In this document: positions 54,852-63,497 of the stretch, piece by piece
Position numbering within the stretch: the first letter of the stretch is position 1
Layout of the letters: each line of letters begins with the position of its first letter
NCBI RefSeq assembly: GCF_020911865.1
Contig: NZ_CP087131.1
Location: forward strand, 3,534,001-3,598,000
Source of the DNA: Chryseobacterium sp. C-71
GTDB taxonomy: Bacteria > Bacteroidota > Bacteroidia > Flavobacteriales > Weeksellaceae
Direction: 5' to 3'
Length of the DNA: 64,000 nt
The notes under the pieces: generated by a model
Told to the model about the DNA's origin: nothing
Database searches by the model: none
What the model saw: the letters and a program-made list of their open reading frames with translations, nothing else
Made by a program: the position numbers and the translations under genes

Positions 54852-55154
54852 ATGATCAATTTATTAAAGACAAAAATCGGAAGACTACGCATTATTGGTT
54901 TTCTGGAAGGTGTTTCATTACTGGTACTCGTATTCGTTGCGGTACCGATGAAATATTATTTTGACAATCCCAGTTTAAGCAAGGCATTAGGACCTATTCA
55001 CGGCTCGATATTTTTACTGTTTCTCTTTAATACAATAAGCGTTGGTGTGGAACAGAATTGGAAATTTAAAACCACTACTTGGAAAGTTATTTTATCTTGC
55101 TTTATACCATTCGGAACGTTTTATATTGACCACAAAATTTTAAGTAAATTATGA
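54852..55154 (+). CDS. DUF3817-family membrane protein
   Basis: 100 residues from ATG 54852, one base after the previous stop. Three hydrophobic segments with the family pattern LRIIGFLEGVSLLVLVFVAVPMKY, LGPIHGSIFLLFLF and IPFGTFYIDHKIL. Upstream starts in the same frame lie inside the previous gene. Function unknown; members are small integral membrane proteins. Confidence 0.88.
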   Translation: MINLLKTKIGRLRIIGFLEGVSLLVLVFVAVPMKYYFDNPSLSKALGPIHGSIFLLFLFNTISVGVEQNWKFKTTTWKVILSCFIPFGTFYIDHKILSKL

Positions 55155-55510
55155 AAACGATTTATATTATCGTAGGTGTAATTCTCTTCACTTACATTTC
55201 TTACCGTACCTATAGATTTGCAAAACTAGACGACGGTCTTGCCGAAAAAATACAAAATGGAGCCATAATATTAGATGTGAGAACCAAAAAGGAGTATGAC
55301 ATGGGACATATTGAAGGTTCTACAAATATCTCATTAGGAACTATTCGCGAAAGATATAATGAGCTTGACTCCAATAGAACCTATATCACCACTTGTTCTC
55401 ATGGTTTAAGAAGTGTGAAAGCGGAGAATATTTTAAAGGAAAAAGGATTTAAAAATGTTTTCAATGGTGGTGCTTGGTCTGATCTTGAAAAAATTATTAT
55501 TGACAAATGA
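55151..55510 (+). CDS. Membrane-anchored rhodanese-domain protein
   Basis: 119 residues. One N-terminal membrane helix (about 3-19) is followed by a single rhodanese domain: GAIILDVRTKKEYDMGHIEGSTNISLGTI and the active loop TTCSHGLRS, whose Cys would carry a persulfide. The domain faces the periplasm if the helix is a signal anchor. The start overlaps the DUF3817 stop by 4 bp. Confidence 0.9.
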   Translation: MKTIYIIVGVILFTYISYRTYRFAKLDDGLAEKIQNGAIILDVRTKKEYDMGHIEGSTNISLGTIRERYNELDSNRTYITTCSHGLRSVKAENILKEKGFKNVFNGGAWSDLEKIIIDK

Positions 55511-55560
55511 AATGTGCCCTTTTTCTTCATAAAATATAAGGAATCTCAGGTTAGTTATCA

Positions 55561-55620
55561 AATTGGTACTTAATCACTAACAATTGGTAGAATATGAAAT
55601 TTTGCCATGGCGTAAATTTG
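55561..55620 (+). promoter_or_regulatory. Promoter region of the metallo-hydrolase gene with direct repeats
   Basis: AATTGGTA occurs at 55561 and 55582, 21 bp apart (two helical turns). The -7 box TAAATTTG is at 55613-55620. Confidence 0.45.
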
Positions 55621-55643
55621 CATCATAATAAAATTACAACATT

Positions 55644-56411
55644 ATGAACATACAATTGATAAGAAACGCTACGATGGTTATCGATTATGCTGGAAAAAAA
55701 ATGTTGGTTGATCCTATGTTTTCTAATAAGGGTGAATTAGCTTCCGGACCAATACCCGCGAAGGACTGGAATTGGAAAAGAAACCCGCTTTACGACCTTC
55801 CTATTTCTGTTGAAGAAATCATAAAAGATATTGATTTTGTTTTTCTAACACATCTTCATTTTGATCATTGGGATAAAGCTGCAGAAAATGCATTGCCAAA
55901 GAATATTAAAATTTTTGTTCAGGATGAAAACGACAAAAAAGCAATCAGTAAATTAGGATTTACCAATCTTGAGATTCTAGGTGAAGATTCAAACTTTGAA
56001 GGTGTCAAATTGAGCAGAACTAAAGCTCAACACGGCAAAGGGTTCATTCTTAAGCTTGCCGGGCAAGTGTGTGGAATGGTTTTACAACATCCAACTGAAG
56101 AAACACTTTATATTGCAGCAGACACCGTTTGGTACGGGGAAGTTGATAAAACAATAAATGCATATAAACCGGAAGTAATTATCGTAAACGGTGGTGATAA
56201 TCGATTCATTATTGGTGATCAGTTGATTATGAATAAAGAAGATATCTATCGCACTCACCAGGCTGCACCAAAATCAAAAATTGTGGTAATACATATGGAA
56301 GGTGTTTACCATAACACACTATCAAGAAAAGAACTCAAAGAATTTGTTGATCAAAAATCAATCAGCAATAGTATAATCATTCCCGAAGATGGAGAAAAAA
56401 TAATTTTGTAG
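55644..56411 (+). CDS. Metallo-beta-lactamase-fold hydrolase (UlaG-like)
   Basis: 255 residues. The metal-binding motif HLHFDHWD is at about residues 71-78, with RTKAQHGKG, YIAADTVWYGEV (bridging Asp) and HMEG supplying later ligands. The start IQLIRNATMVIDYAGKKMLVDPMFSN is typical of UlaG-like MBL proteins. The substrate is unknown; relatives hydrolyse lactones or phosphodiesters. It is coupled to an NTF2-like gene by a one-base overlap. Confidence 0.88.
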   Translation: MNIQLIRNATMVIDYAGKKMLVDPMFSNKGELASGPIPAKDWNWKRNPLYDLPISVEEIIKDIDFVFLTHLHFDHWDKAAENALPKNIKIFVQDENDKKAISKLGFTNLEILGEDSNFEGVKLSRTKAQHGKGFILKLAGQVCGMVLQHPTEETLYIAADTVWYGEVDKTINAYKPEVIIVNGGDNRFIIGDQLIMNKEDIYRTHQAAPKSKIVVIHMEGVYHNTLSRKELKEFVDQKSISNSIIIPEDGEKIIL

Positions 56412-56824
56412 TGGAAAATTTTATAGAACAAAACAAGCAATTGGCACGTGACTTTTATGCTGCTGTAAATAACGAAGATTACGACGCTGCAAGTAAATAT
56501 TTGCATAAGGATTTTACTTTCTACGTTCAGGTCGATCATCCAATCCAAGGAGCTGAAGGATTTGTAGCATCAGAGAAGAAAAATTTTGATGCTTTTGGGG
56601 AGTTTTCTTTCCGAATTTTAGATCTTATTGCAGAAGGCAACAAAGTAGCAGTCTACATGTTGCACGAAGGAAAGCATAATAAAAATGCAATCATGGGACT
56701 TGAGCCAAAAGGAAATGATATTCGTTTTTCGCTCATGATGTGGCTGACTATTGAAGATGGTAAAATTATTGAAAAGCGTGCTCATTTCGACCGAACTGAT
56801 ATTAAAGAACAAGCAATTCGCTAA
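56411..56824 (+). CDS. NTF2-like (SnoaL-type) protein, GTG start
   Basis: 137 residues from GTG 56411, sharing one base with the previous stop. NTF2-like fold: QNKQLARDFYAAVNNEDYDAASKYLHKDFTFYVQVDHPIQGAEGFV and MMWLTIEDGKIIEKRAHFDRTDI. It is the third NTF2-like protein within 5 kb but is not close to the other two. It may assist the MBL hydrolase. Confidence 0.82.
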   Translation: MENFIEQNKQLARDFYAAVNNEDYDAASKYLHKDFTFYVQVDHPIQGAEGFVASEKKNFDAFGEFSFRILDLIAEGNKVAVYMLHEGKHNKNAIMGLEPKGNDIRFSLMMWLTIEDGKIIEKRAHFDRTDIKEQAIR

Positions 56825-56882
56825 TAAAATAAAAAAAACTATTTAAGTCAATTTTTAAAATTCTTAACAATTTAATAAAAAT

Positions 56883-57296
56883 ATGCAATCAACTATCAAA
56901 GCCGTTTGGCAAGGAAGTTTTAAACAAGGAAACGGACAATTCGCAACCGAAAACTCAAAATTGGGCAACTCAGCATTCAGACCATCTTATGTGGAAAATG
57001 ATGGCACTTTTACCAACCCGGAGGAGTTGCTGGCTGCTGCTCACGCATCGTGTTTTACAATGACGTTGAGTTATATTTTGGGAGAAAACGGATTTTCTGC
57101 CGACCAACTTGAAACGAGTGTTTCACTAATCATCAGCAACAATGTGATCACGAATTCCAACTTATCACTACAAGCAAAAATCGCTGGTATCACGGAAGAA
57201 GAATTTCGAAATCTTGCATTGAAAGCCAAAGAAATGTGCCCTGTTGGAAATGTATTAAAAGCTGAGAGTAGTTTAGAGGCAACTTTAATACTATAA
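56883..57296 (+). CDS. OsmC-family peroxidase-like protein
   Basis: 137 residues. The two reactive cysteines of the family are seen in AAAHASCFTMTLSYIL (about residue 58) and LKAKEMCPVGNVLKAES (about 121), preceded by TNPEELLAAAHASC. OsmC/Ohr proteins reduce organic hydroperoxides with thiols, agreeing with the redox theme of this stretch. It lies 58 bp after the NTF2 gene. Confidence 0.92.
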   Translation: MQSTIKAVWQGSFKQGNGQFATENSKLGNSAFRPSYVENDGTFTNPEELLAAAHASCFTMTLSYILGENGFSADQLETSVSLIISNNVITNSNLSLQAKIAGITEEEFRNLALKAKEMCPVGNVLKAESSLEATLIL

Positions 57297-57585
57297 CAAA
57301 CTAAGTCTTCAGAATCGTCCTGGTCGTAGAAATTTGAAATACAGTTAAAACTTTGTATTAACTATGGACTAAAACCATTTATAATTTCTTTATATATTAA
57401 AATAGAAATCTAAAGTGAGGTAATTTGTACATTTTGTTAGATCGAAAAAGAATTTTCCCATTCTCCCTTTGAAGCTATTTCTGCTGAGAAAATTCTCAAC
57501 ATGAAGTGCATTCGCAATTTTTCAACAAGAGACAAGACTCCCGTTTTACTAGAATGCATGTATAACTTAAGGGGAAATCCGTAAG

Positions 57586-57652
57586 GTACAAGCTAAGAAA
57601 AAATTCCATCTCGAAACTTTCGAAATGGAATGTAGCTTAAATGGCTTGTACT
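57586..57652. repeat. 67-bp nested inverted repeat
   Basis: Outer arms GTACAAGC (57586-57593) and GCTTGTAC (57645-57652) enclose an inner near-perfect palindrome with 14-nt arms (57604-57617 and 57619-57632, one mismatch) around a single C. It could form a cruciform or folded RNA, or be a miniature mobile element. Confidence 0.6.
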
Positions 57653-57707
57653 CTAAATACCTCTGGTTATTTTCGAAGCTTATTTGGCGAACGAATAGGG
57701 ACTATTT

Positions 57708-57806
57708 TTAGATCTTCAAAAATGCCAGATTTCCAACATTACCGATCTCAGATTTTTCCATGATGGCATCCACATCTTCTTTGGTTTCGAACAAATCAGA
57801 AGATAA
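57708..57806 (-). pseudogene. Possible 3' fragment of a lost gene
   Basis: Thirty-two codons between stops on the minus strand, ending ETKEDVDAIMEKSEIGNVGN, LAFLKI and a stop. The sequence reads like a natural C-terminus, but the rest of the gene is absent and no family was identified. Confidence 0.3.
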
Positions 57807-57963
57807 TTATTTATATACACCAGAATCAAAAAGTATAATTAAAAGAATCAAAAGTGTAATTTTTGAAAAGGATTGCAGAATTAAATTTGCAATGGCGAAA
57901 AGATAGCTTAGCCGGCATAATCTATCTCGCCTAAAATTTAATTTTAACCTTTAAAAAAATCAG

Positions 57964-58677
57964 ATGAGGCTCATGCAAATTTCACTGTTTTCACTATTTT
58001 TTCTATTATCACTCAATGTGAAAGCACAAAACAAATCAAAAGAAAATTTTAATTTCCCAAAAGACCGAAAGACCAACATCGCGGTATTGGTTTACGACGG
58101 TGTCGAGATCGTAGATACGGGCGGACCAATGGATGTCTTTATTAAAGCCAATAACTGGAATGGCAATTACAATATTTATACAGTCTCGGCCTCGGCAGAT
58201 AAGAGTACGCTGATGGATGGCGGTACCTTTAATATGCTATCTAAATACAGTATAAACGACGCTCCACAAGCAGATATTTTGATTATTCCGGGAACTTCAC
58301 CGGAGATTGTACACAAGGTTTCAGAAGACCAGAAAATGATGAACTGGATTGTAAAACAGAATGAAAAGACAATTATGACAATGTCTGTCTGCACCGGGGG
58401 ATTGATTTTGGCAAATACCGGCCTTTTGGATGGTCGCTCAGCTACCACTCACCATTGGTCACTCGATGAGTTGAGGTCGCATCCTAAAATTAAAGTTCAG
58501 GAAACAACACGTTTTGTGGTCGATGGTAAATTTTTGACAGGTGCAGGTGTCACTTCAGGAATAGACGTTGCTCTTCAGGCTATTGAAATTATTCATGGCA
58601 AAGATGTAGCAGACGATTTAGCATTGGGCATGGTCTATGATCGCTACAATACAATGGAATTTTTACCTAAAAAGTAA
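57964..58677 (+). CDS. DJ-1/PfpI-family protein, exported
   Basis: 237 residues with a signal peptide ending VKAQ. The class I amidotransferase-like fold carries the nucleophile elbow MSVCTGGLILANTGLLDGRSATTHHW, the Glu-containing loop DGVEIVDTGGPMDVF and a C-terminal FLTGAGVTSGIDVALQAIE. The sequence is closest in style to isonitrile hydratase/GlxA N-terminal domains. Export to the periplasm is unusual for that group. It converges on an AraC regulator, with a shared terminator. Confidence 0.87.
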   Translation: MRLMQISLFSLFFLLSLNVKAQNKSKENFNFPKDRKTNIAVLVYDGVEIVDTGGPMDVFIKANNWNGNYNIYTVSASADKSTLMDGGTFNMLSKYSINDAPQADILIIPGTSPEIVHKVSEDQKMMNWIVKQNEKTIMTMSVCTGGLILANTGLLDGRSATTHHWSLDELRSHPKIKVQETTRFVVDGKFLTGAGVTSGIDVALQAIEIIHGKDVADDLALGMVYDRYNTMEFLPKK

Positions 58678-58691
58678 ATATTGAAAAAATG

Positions 58692-58725
58692 AAACTGCTG
58701 AACAAAATAACTTGTTCAGCAGTTT
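58692..58725. terminator. Bidirectional terminator between DJ-1 and AraC genes
   Basis: Perfect 14-nt arms AAACTGCTGAACAA/TTGTTCAGCAGTTT with a 6-nt loop between two convergent genes. Confidence 0.85.
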
Positions 58726-58729
58726 TCTG

Positions 58730-59566
58730 TTATTCAACAGATTGTTTTCTTTGAAATCCTTTCGGAGTTTTGCCGGTATGTTTTTTAAAGAAATGATTAA
58801 AATAACTATCCGTTTCAAAACCAAGTGCATAAGCAATTTCTTTTACCGAGATTTTTGACCAATACAAAAGTCTTTTAGCTTCAAGCAACAGATGCTGATC
58901 AATAAGTTGTTTAGACGTTTTAAATGTGGATTTTTTAATAATCTGATTAAGCGTTGCTGTTGTAACATTGAGTTCGTTCGCATAGAAGTTGACCTGATGT
59001 TGCTTGTGGTAATTACTATTAAGCAATTTTTTGAAATCACGATAAATTCCATAATCATCGTCATTTGCTGATACATTACTATCTGAGATCGCTAAGCATC
59101 GAATGATCAAAACATTTAATAAAGCTTTGATAAGTTCCTCATTAGGAAATTCTTTCTTAATTTCTTTTGACTCCATCTTTATGATTTCATCCAATTCTTT
59201 AAGTTGTGTAGTAGAAATTGGGAGGAATGATCTGGAAAACAGGTAAGTCACTTTTTCCAAAAAATAATCCGTTTCACTCGAGATAAAATCTGTTGAAAAT
59301 GCAATTGATATCATTTTGCAGGAACCGATCTCAGGATGCGTATGCACTTGATCAATATCAAGCATCAAAATTGCCGGAGCGGAGACCGATTTGTGATCGA
59401 AGTCAGAATAATGATCGATTGTCCCGTCGTACAAAAAGCTGAGTATATAAAAATTATGACTGTGCGCATCAGCATTGAAATCCATAAATTCCTCCAGTTC
59501 CTTTTTCTCAAGAAACCTAAAGCTGTTTTCAATGTTGATATTATATTTTTGTATGATATTGTCCAT
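58730..59566 (-). CDS. AraC-family transcriptional regulator
   Basis: 278 residues. The N-terminus (about 1-150) is a cupin-like sensing domain with NADAHSHNFYILSFL. The C-terminus has two helix-turn-helix units: QVNFYANELNVTTATLNQIIKKST and ISVKEIAYALGFETDSYFNHFFKKHTGKTPKGFQ, the AraC signature. It may control the DJ-1 gene or the SusCD-protease operon that flank it, but no operator was found. Confidence 0.92.
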   Translation of the reverse strand: MDNIIQKYNINIENSFRFLEKKELEEFMDFNADAHSHNFYILSFLYDGTIDHYSDFDHKSVSAPAILMLDIDQVHTHPEIGSCKMISIAFSTDFISSETDYFLEKVTYLFSRSFLPISTTQLKELDEIIKMESKEIKKEFPNEELIKALLNVLIIRCLAISDSNVSANDDDYGIYRDFKKLLNSNYHKQHQVNFYANELNVTTATLNQIIKKSTFKTSKQLIDQHLLLEAKRLLYWSKISVKEIAYALGFETDSYFNHFFKKHTGKTPKGFQRKQSVE

Positions 59567-59626
59567 TAATTAACTGAGATTTTATTTTAATTATAAAAAA
59601 ATAGAGTGCCTGAGATTCATTAATCT

Positions 59627-62062
59627 TTAATTATTTTTATTCAGTTTGTATGTTATTCGATCGATTTCAAGCAGTGAATTTTCAAAATGTTCTTTGTTGA
59701 TTCCTGTTGTTCCCTCCATTAGCTTTGTGATTGCAATTCTTAATTTTACAATATGTTGTTTTCCGTATAATGCAACATCACTGCGTTGTGCGGTGGTTAA
59801 TGCTTTACCTTCTTGTACATCTTTAGGTAAAAGAAGTCTGCTTAATTTTTCAATGTAACTACGCTGTAAACCTCTTCTGTAAAAATCGAGTTTTTCGTTT
59901 CCACTAAAGTCTACCCAAACTGTTTTTTGTACATCATTTAAAAATTCCGTAACCGTGTAAGCTCCTTCAAACTGCATGGCTTTCAGACTGATATTATAGA
60001 GCATCCCAGAACTCAAAAGTATATTTAACATCTGATTTTGCTGATCTGAAATTTCTTCTTCCGTTTTCAAAGGAATTAACTCGCCAATTTCTTGCGGATA
60101 CATCCAAAGTGGGGCGGTGAACAATTGTCTGCCGATATAGTCTATCGCAGCTTTTACCTTTACTTTGGGAACAGGTTGGTAGACCGAACCTTTTTCATCT
60201 GCCGTTCTTTTGGTGATGTAGTTGCTCCCAATGTATTTCAGCACGTGATATAGATACAAACCATACTGTTTTACTACCGCTTTATGCATTTGAGATAAAT
60301 TATCATACGCATCATGGGGTTCATACGTCCAATGAATCAGGTTGGGAACGACACGTTTTAAATTCTTAATTCCGTAATCACTTGCCAATACGGCATCATC
60401 GCCCAAATCTTCTCTCTGGCTCCGCGGATCTTCGTCTTTTCCTTCGCCTCCAAACCATAGTTTAGGATTGGCGGTTAAACTATCAGTAGTCATTTTACTG
60501 AGGATATCTTCTTCCTCAAACTCATTATTCGCTTTTGGGAAATAACGATAACCCCAATTTACAGCCCATTGGTCATAGATTCCAATACGTGGATAAATTC
60601 CTTCCGGACTGATATGATCTTCCGGCTGTGCCACATAGTTAAGTCGGGCATAATCCATAATAGAAACGGTGTGGCCATTGGCCTCGACCCATTTTTTATC
60701 CCTGAGTTTTTCAACCGGAGTAGCGCTGCTGGCTCCCATATTGTGACGCAAACCAATGGTATGGCCAATTTCATGAGAAGAAACAAAACGGATCAGCTGT
60801 CCCATTACCTCATCATCCAAATGCATTTTTCTGGCTTTTGGATCTAAAGGTCCAACCTGGATCATATACCATTTTTGAACTAATTTCATCACATTATGAT
60901 ACCATCCTACATGACTTTCTATAATTTCGCCGCTTCTGGGATCGCTTACCCGAGGTCCGTAAGAATTAGGCGTTTCTGATGCATAATATCGGACCACAGA
61001 ATATCTTGCATCTTCCAGGCTCATCGATTTATCATCTTCAGGCCATTCTTTACCTACAATGGCATTTTTAAAACCCGCAGCCTCAAAGGCTTTCTCCCAG
61101 TCATTGATGCCGGCAATTAAATAGGGTCTCCACTTTTTTGGAGTGGCAGGATCGATGTAGTAGACGATCTGTTTTTTAGGCTCGACCAACTGACCGCTTA
61201 GATATTTCTTTATGTCTTTATCGTTTGGTTCCAAACGATAACGCTGAATTATGTACTTTGTCTGGGCACGCTGCTGCTCATCATCAAACAAAATGTATTT
61301 ATTGGCAAAAAATCCCACTCTTTCATCGGAAAAACGTTTGCGCATTGGTGTTTTTGGAAGCAGAACAATCGATGTATTCAGTCGTAAAGTGATGCTTCCG
61401 CTGCTTGCGTTGGAATTAGTGTATGTTTTTGTGGTTTTAATTTCGATGTTGATCGGATACGGTTCAATATTTTCGATAAAAGATTTATCGTCAGCAAGAG
61501 ATGTTAGTTTTCTTTCCGTCTTCTGCTTGTTCTCGAGCGAGAACATCGTATTGTCTTTTTTGAAGGCATCTGTAACTTCAATGACAATGTCTCCTGTCAA
61601 AGGGTTTATTGTTTTGATAGGAAAAGCTGTTACGATCGGATTTTCATTACTGCCTGCTAATGCTTTTGCTAACATGGACTCCGGATCTCGGACATCTTGC
61701 TTGTACTGCAACGATCTTAAATAAACGGTGTTATTACCTCCTTTTTCAAAATAGATTGTCTGCTCATTGGCTTTTTCGCCACCAAAAATTCCCATTCCTT
61801 CAGGAGTTGAAAGATATCGGGTAACCACGATCATATATCTGTTCAGTAAACTGTCCGGAATCTGAAAATAATATTTATTATCCACCTCATCCACTGTAAA
61901 TAAACCTGATTTACTTACAGCACTTTTTTTAATGATTTTATCATAGGGCTGTAAACCTTTGTGTGGCGTAGTGGTGCTATCTGCTTTTTTTTCTGGCTGG
62001 GTTTGAGCAAAACCATGTTGACTGATAAACAACATGATTATTACTGTCAGTAATTTCTTCAT
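59627..62062 (-). CDS. Zinc-dependent metalloprotease (DUF5117/DUF4953 type)
   Basis: 811 residues with a signal peptide ending GFAQ. The zinc motif HEIGHTIGLRHN lies near residue 432, of the metzincin form HExxHxxGxxH, followed by a SIMDYARLNY Met-turn. The N-terminal half (about 35-300) matches the DUF5118/DUF5117 region of large Bacteroidota proteases; the C-terminal half is the DUF4953 part. It lies 5 bp after the SusD gene, so it probably degrades peptides or glycoproteins taken up by that SusCD pair. Confidence 0.9.
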   Translation of the reverse strand: MKKLLTVIIMLFISQHGFAQTQPEKKADSTTTPHKGLQPYDKIIKKSAVSKSGLFTVDEVDNKYYFQIPDSLLNRYMIVVTRYLSTPEGMGIFGGEKANEQTIYFEKGGNNTVYLRSLQYKQDVRDPESMLAKALAGSNENPIVTAFPIKTINPLTGDIVIEVTDAFKKDNTMFSLENKQKTERKLTSLADDKSFIENIEPYPINIEIKTTKTYTNSNASSGSITLRLNTSIVLLPKTPMRKRFSDERVGFFANKYILFDDEQQRAQTKYIIQRYRLEPNDKDIKKYLSGQLVEPKKQIVYYIDPATPKKWRPYLIAGINDWEKAFEAAGFKNAIVGKEWPEDDKSMSLEDARYSVVRYYASETPNSYGPRVSDPRSGEIIESHVGWYHNVMKLVQKWYMIQVGPLDPKARKMHLDDEVMGQLIRFVSSHEIGHTIGLRHNMGASSATPVEKLRDKKWVEANGHTVSIMDYARLNYVAQPEDHISPEGIYPRIGIYDQWAVNWGYRYFPKANNEFEEEDILSKMTTDSLTANPKLWFGGEGKDEDPRSQREDLGDDAVLASDYGIKNLKRVVPNLIHWTYEPHDAYDNLSQMHKAVVKQYGLYLYHVLKYIGSNYITKRTADEKGSVYQPVPKVKVKAAIDYIGRQLFTAPLWMYPQEIGELIPLKTEEEISDQQNQMLNILLSSGMLYNISLKAMQFEGAYTVTEFLNDVQKTVWVDFSGNEKLDFYRRGLQRSYIEKLSRLLLPKDVQEGKALTTAQRSDVALYGKQHIVKLRIAITKLMEGTTGINKEHFENSLLEIDRITYKLNKNN

Positions 62063-62067
62063 TACAA

Positions 62068-63492
62068 TTAAAATGGAACTGTTTCGTTTGTATTAAGGGT
62101 TAGCTTTGGATTTTTTGTCAGTGCAGACAGCGGAAAAGGGATAATGTACAATCTTGAATCAGGCTGTAATGTGTACGTTTTTTGAGGAACGGTTTGGTTC
62201 ACCAATGGAAATAATCGTGTAATCGTTTTTGCATAATCGGCTTCATTATTCAGTCTTTTAAGGTCAAAAAATCGATTAAAACCAAGAAGCAATTCTTTTC
62301 TGCGTTCGTTAATGACTAATTGCATCATTGCGGTTCTGGTGGACGGAACTGTGAAATTTACATTACCTGATAAGATTCTTTTTGCTCGTAAAGTATTTAA
62401 AATAGCTACAGCGTCATTGAACCTGTTTTGTCTGGCATAGCATTCGGCAAGCATCAGATAAACCTCAGTGGTTTTCATTCCGACAGTCGGATAGAAAAAT
62501 TTCGTGTATTGAGTTGCCCAATAGGCTGTATTGGAACCTTGGTCGAGATTGGTAGTACTTGTAGAATTGAAAAACAAATTAAAACGCGCATCATTGTTCC
62601 CAAATAGAGTACGCAGTTCAGGACTGATGATACTACTTTGAGCAAAATTCATTTCATTGTAGCCCGTCATATACATATAACTCAATACTTCAATATTGTT
62701 GGCCGCAGGAACAGCAATTACGTTCGGTCCGCCTTGTGTGCTGTAAGCTACAAGATCAAATATCTGATTGTTGTAGCTTAACGATTTTTCAGATGCTGCC
62801 TGAGCTTCGGCAATTTCACGTTTGAACAAATGAACTTTAGCTTTGAATGCATAGGCAAATGCCAATGACGGATGGTATACATCAAGTGGTTTTACCTGAA
62901 TGTAGGGTAGCGCCTCTTCTATATCTTTCTGTATAAATTCATAAACTTGTGCTACCGTTGACTTTGATGGCTGAGCTTCCAGATCGAATTTATCCATAAT
63001 ACAAATTCCACCATCATTAGCAGCAGTCTGCGGATCATAGGCTTTTGCATAAGTGTTGACCAGCAAAAAGTGATCGTACGCTCTGTAAATTTTGGCTTCT
63101 GCTTTTGCTAGTTGTTTCGTGCCTTCATCTCCTTTGCTGTCATCGACTAATGAAATAATGGTATTCCATCGGTTGATGTACGAATATGCCTGATTGTAAA
63201 AGCTGGAAGTTTTCATCAGTGAAATTCTATCTACACTTTCATCAAAGGTAAAATTGAGAATATCGATGTTGGGCGTTTTTCCTATAACATTGGCTTCTCT
63301 CATCCATTGATCGTCTGACAGGTATTGAAAATTGTTGATGGGATACCCTCTGTTTGGAAGTGATACCATTTCGTGAAACTGGTCTGCCGTCTCTATGACC
63401 AATGCTCCTTTTGGAGTAATATCTGTGTAATCTTCGCAAGATGCTGCAGTTAACATCATTAGCGACAGCAATATAATTGTTATATATTTCAT
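62068..63492 (-). CDS. RagB/SusD-family nutrient-uptake lipoprotein
   Basis: 474 residues. Lipoprotein signal with Cys19 (TAASCEDYTD). The helical TPR-like body carries family landmarks AKAEAKIYRAYDHFLLVNTYAKAYD, DIEEALPYIQV, and the C-terminal NERRKELLLGFNRFFDLKRL. SusD-like proteins sit on the outer membrane over a TonB-dependent SusC pore and capture glycans or peptides. The SusC partner is 5 bp upstream; the protease follows. Confidence 0.93.
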   Translation of the reverse strand: MKYITIILLSLMMLTAASCEDYTDITPKGALVIETADQFHEMVSLPNRGYPINNFQYLSDDQWMREANVIGKTPNIDILNFTFDESVDRISLMKTSSFYNQAYSYINRWNTIISLVDDSKGDEGTKQLAKAEAKIYRAYDHFLLVNTYAKAYDPQTAANDGGICIMDKFDLEAQPSKSTVAQVYEFIQKDIEEALPYIQVKPLDVYHPSLAFAYAFKAKVHLFKREIAEAQAASEKSLSYNNQIFDLVAYSTQGGPNVIAVPAANNIEVLSYMYMTGYNEMNFAQSSIISPELRTLFGNNDARFNLFFNSTSTTNLDQGSNTAYWATQYTKFFYPTVGMKTTEVYLMLAECYARQNRFNDAVAILNTLRAKRILSGNVNFTVPSTRTAMMQLVINERRKELLLGFNRFFDLKRLNNEADYAKTITRLFPLVNQTVPQKTYTLQPDSRLYIIPFPLSALTKNPKLTLNTNETVPF

Positions 63493-63497
63493 TTTTT

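Larger units (their letters stand above)
57297..57963. other. 667-bp gap with nested inverted repeat and a gene fragment
   Basis: No intact gene. It contains the nested palindrome at 57586-57652 and a short minus-strand coding-like fragment at 57708-57806. The remainder is AT-rich DNA with no clear signals. Confidence 0.6.
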
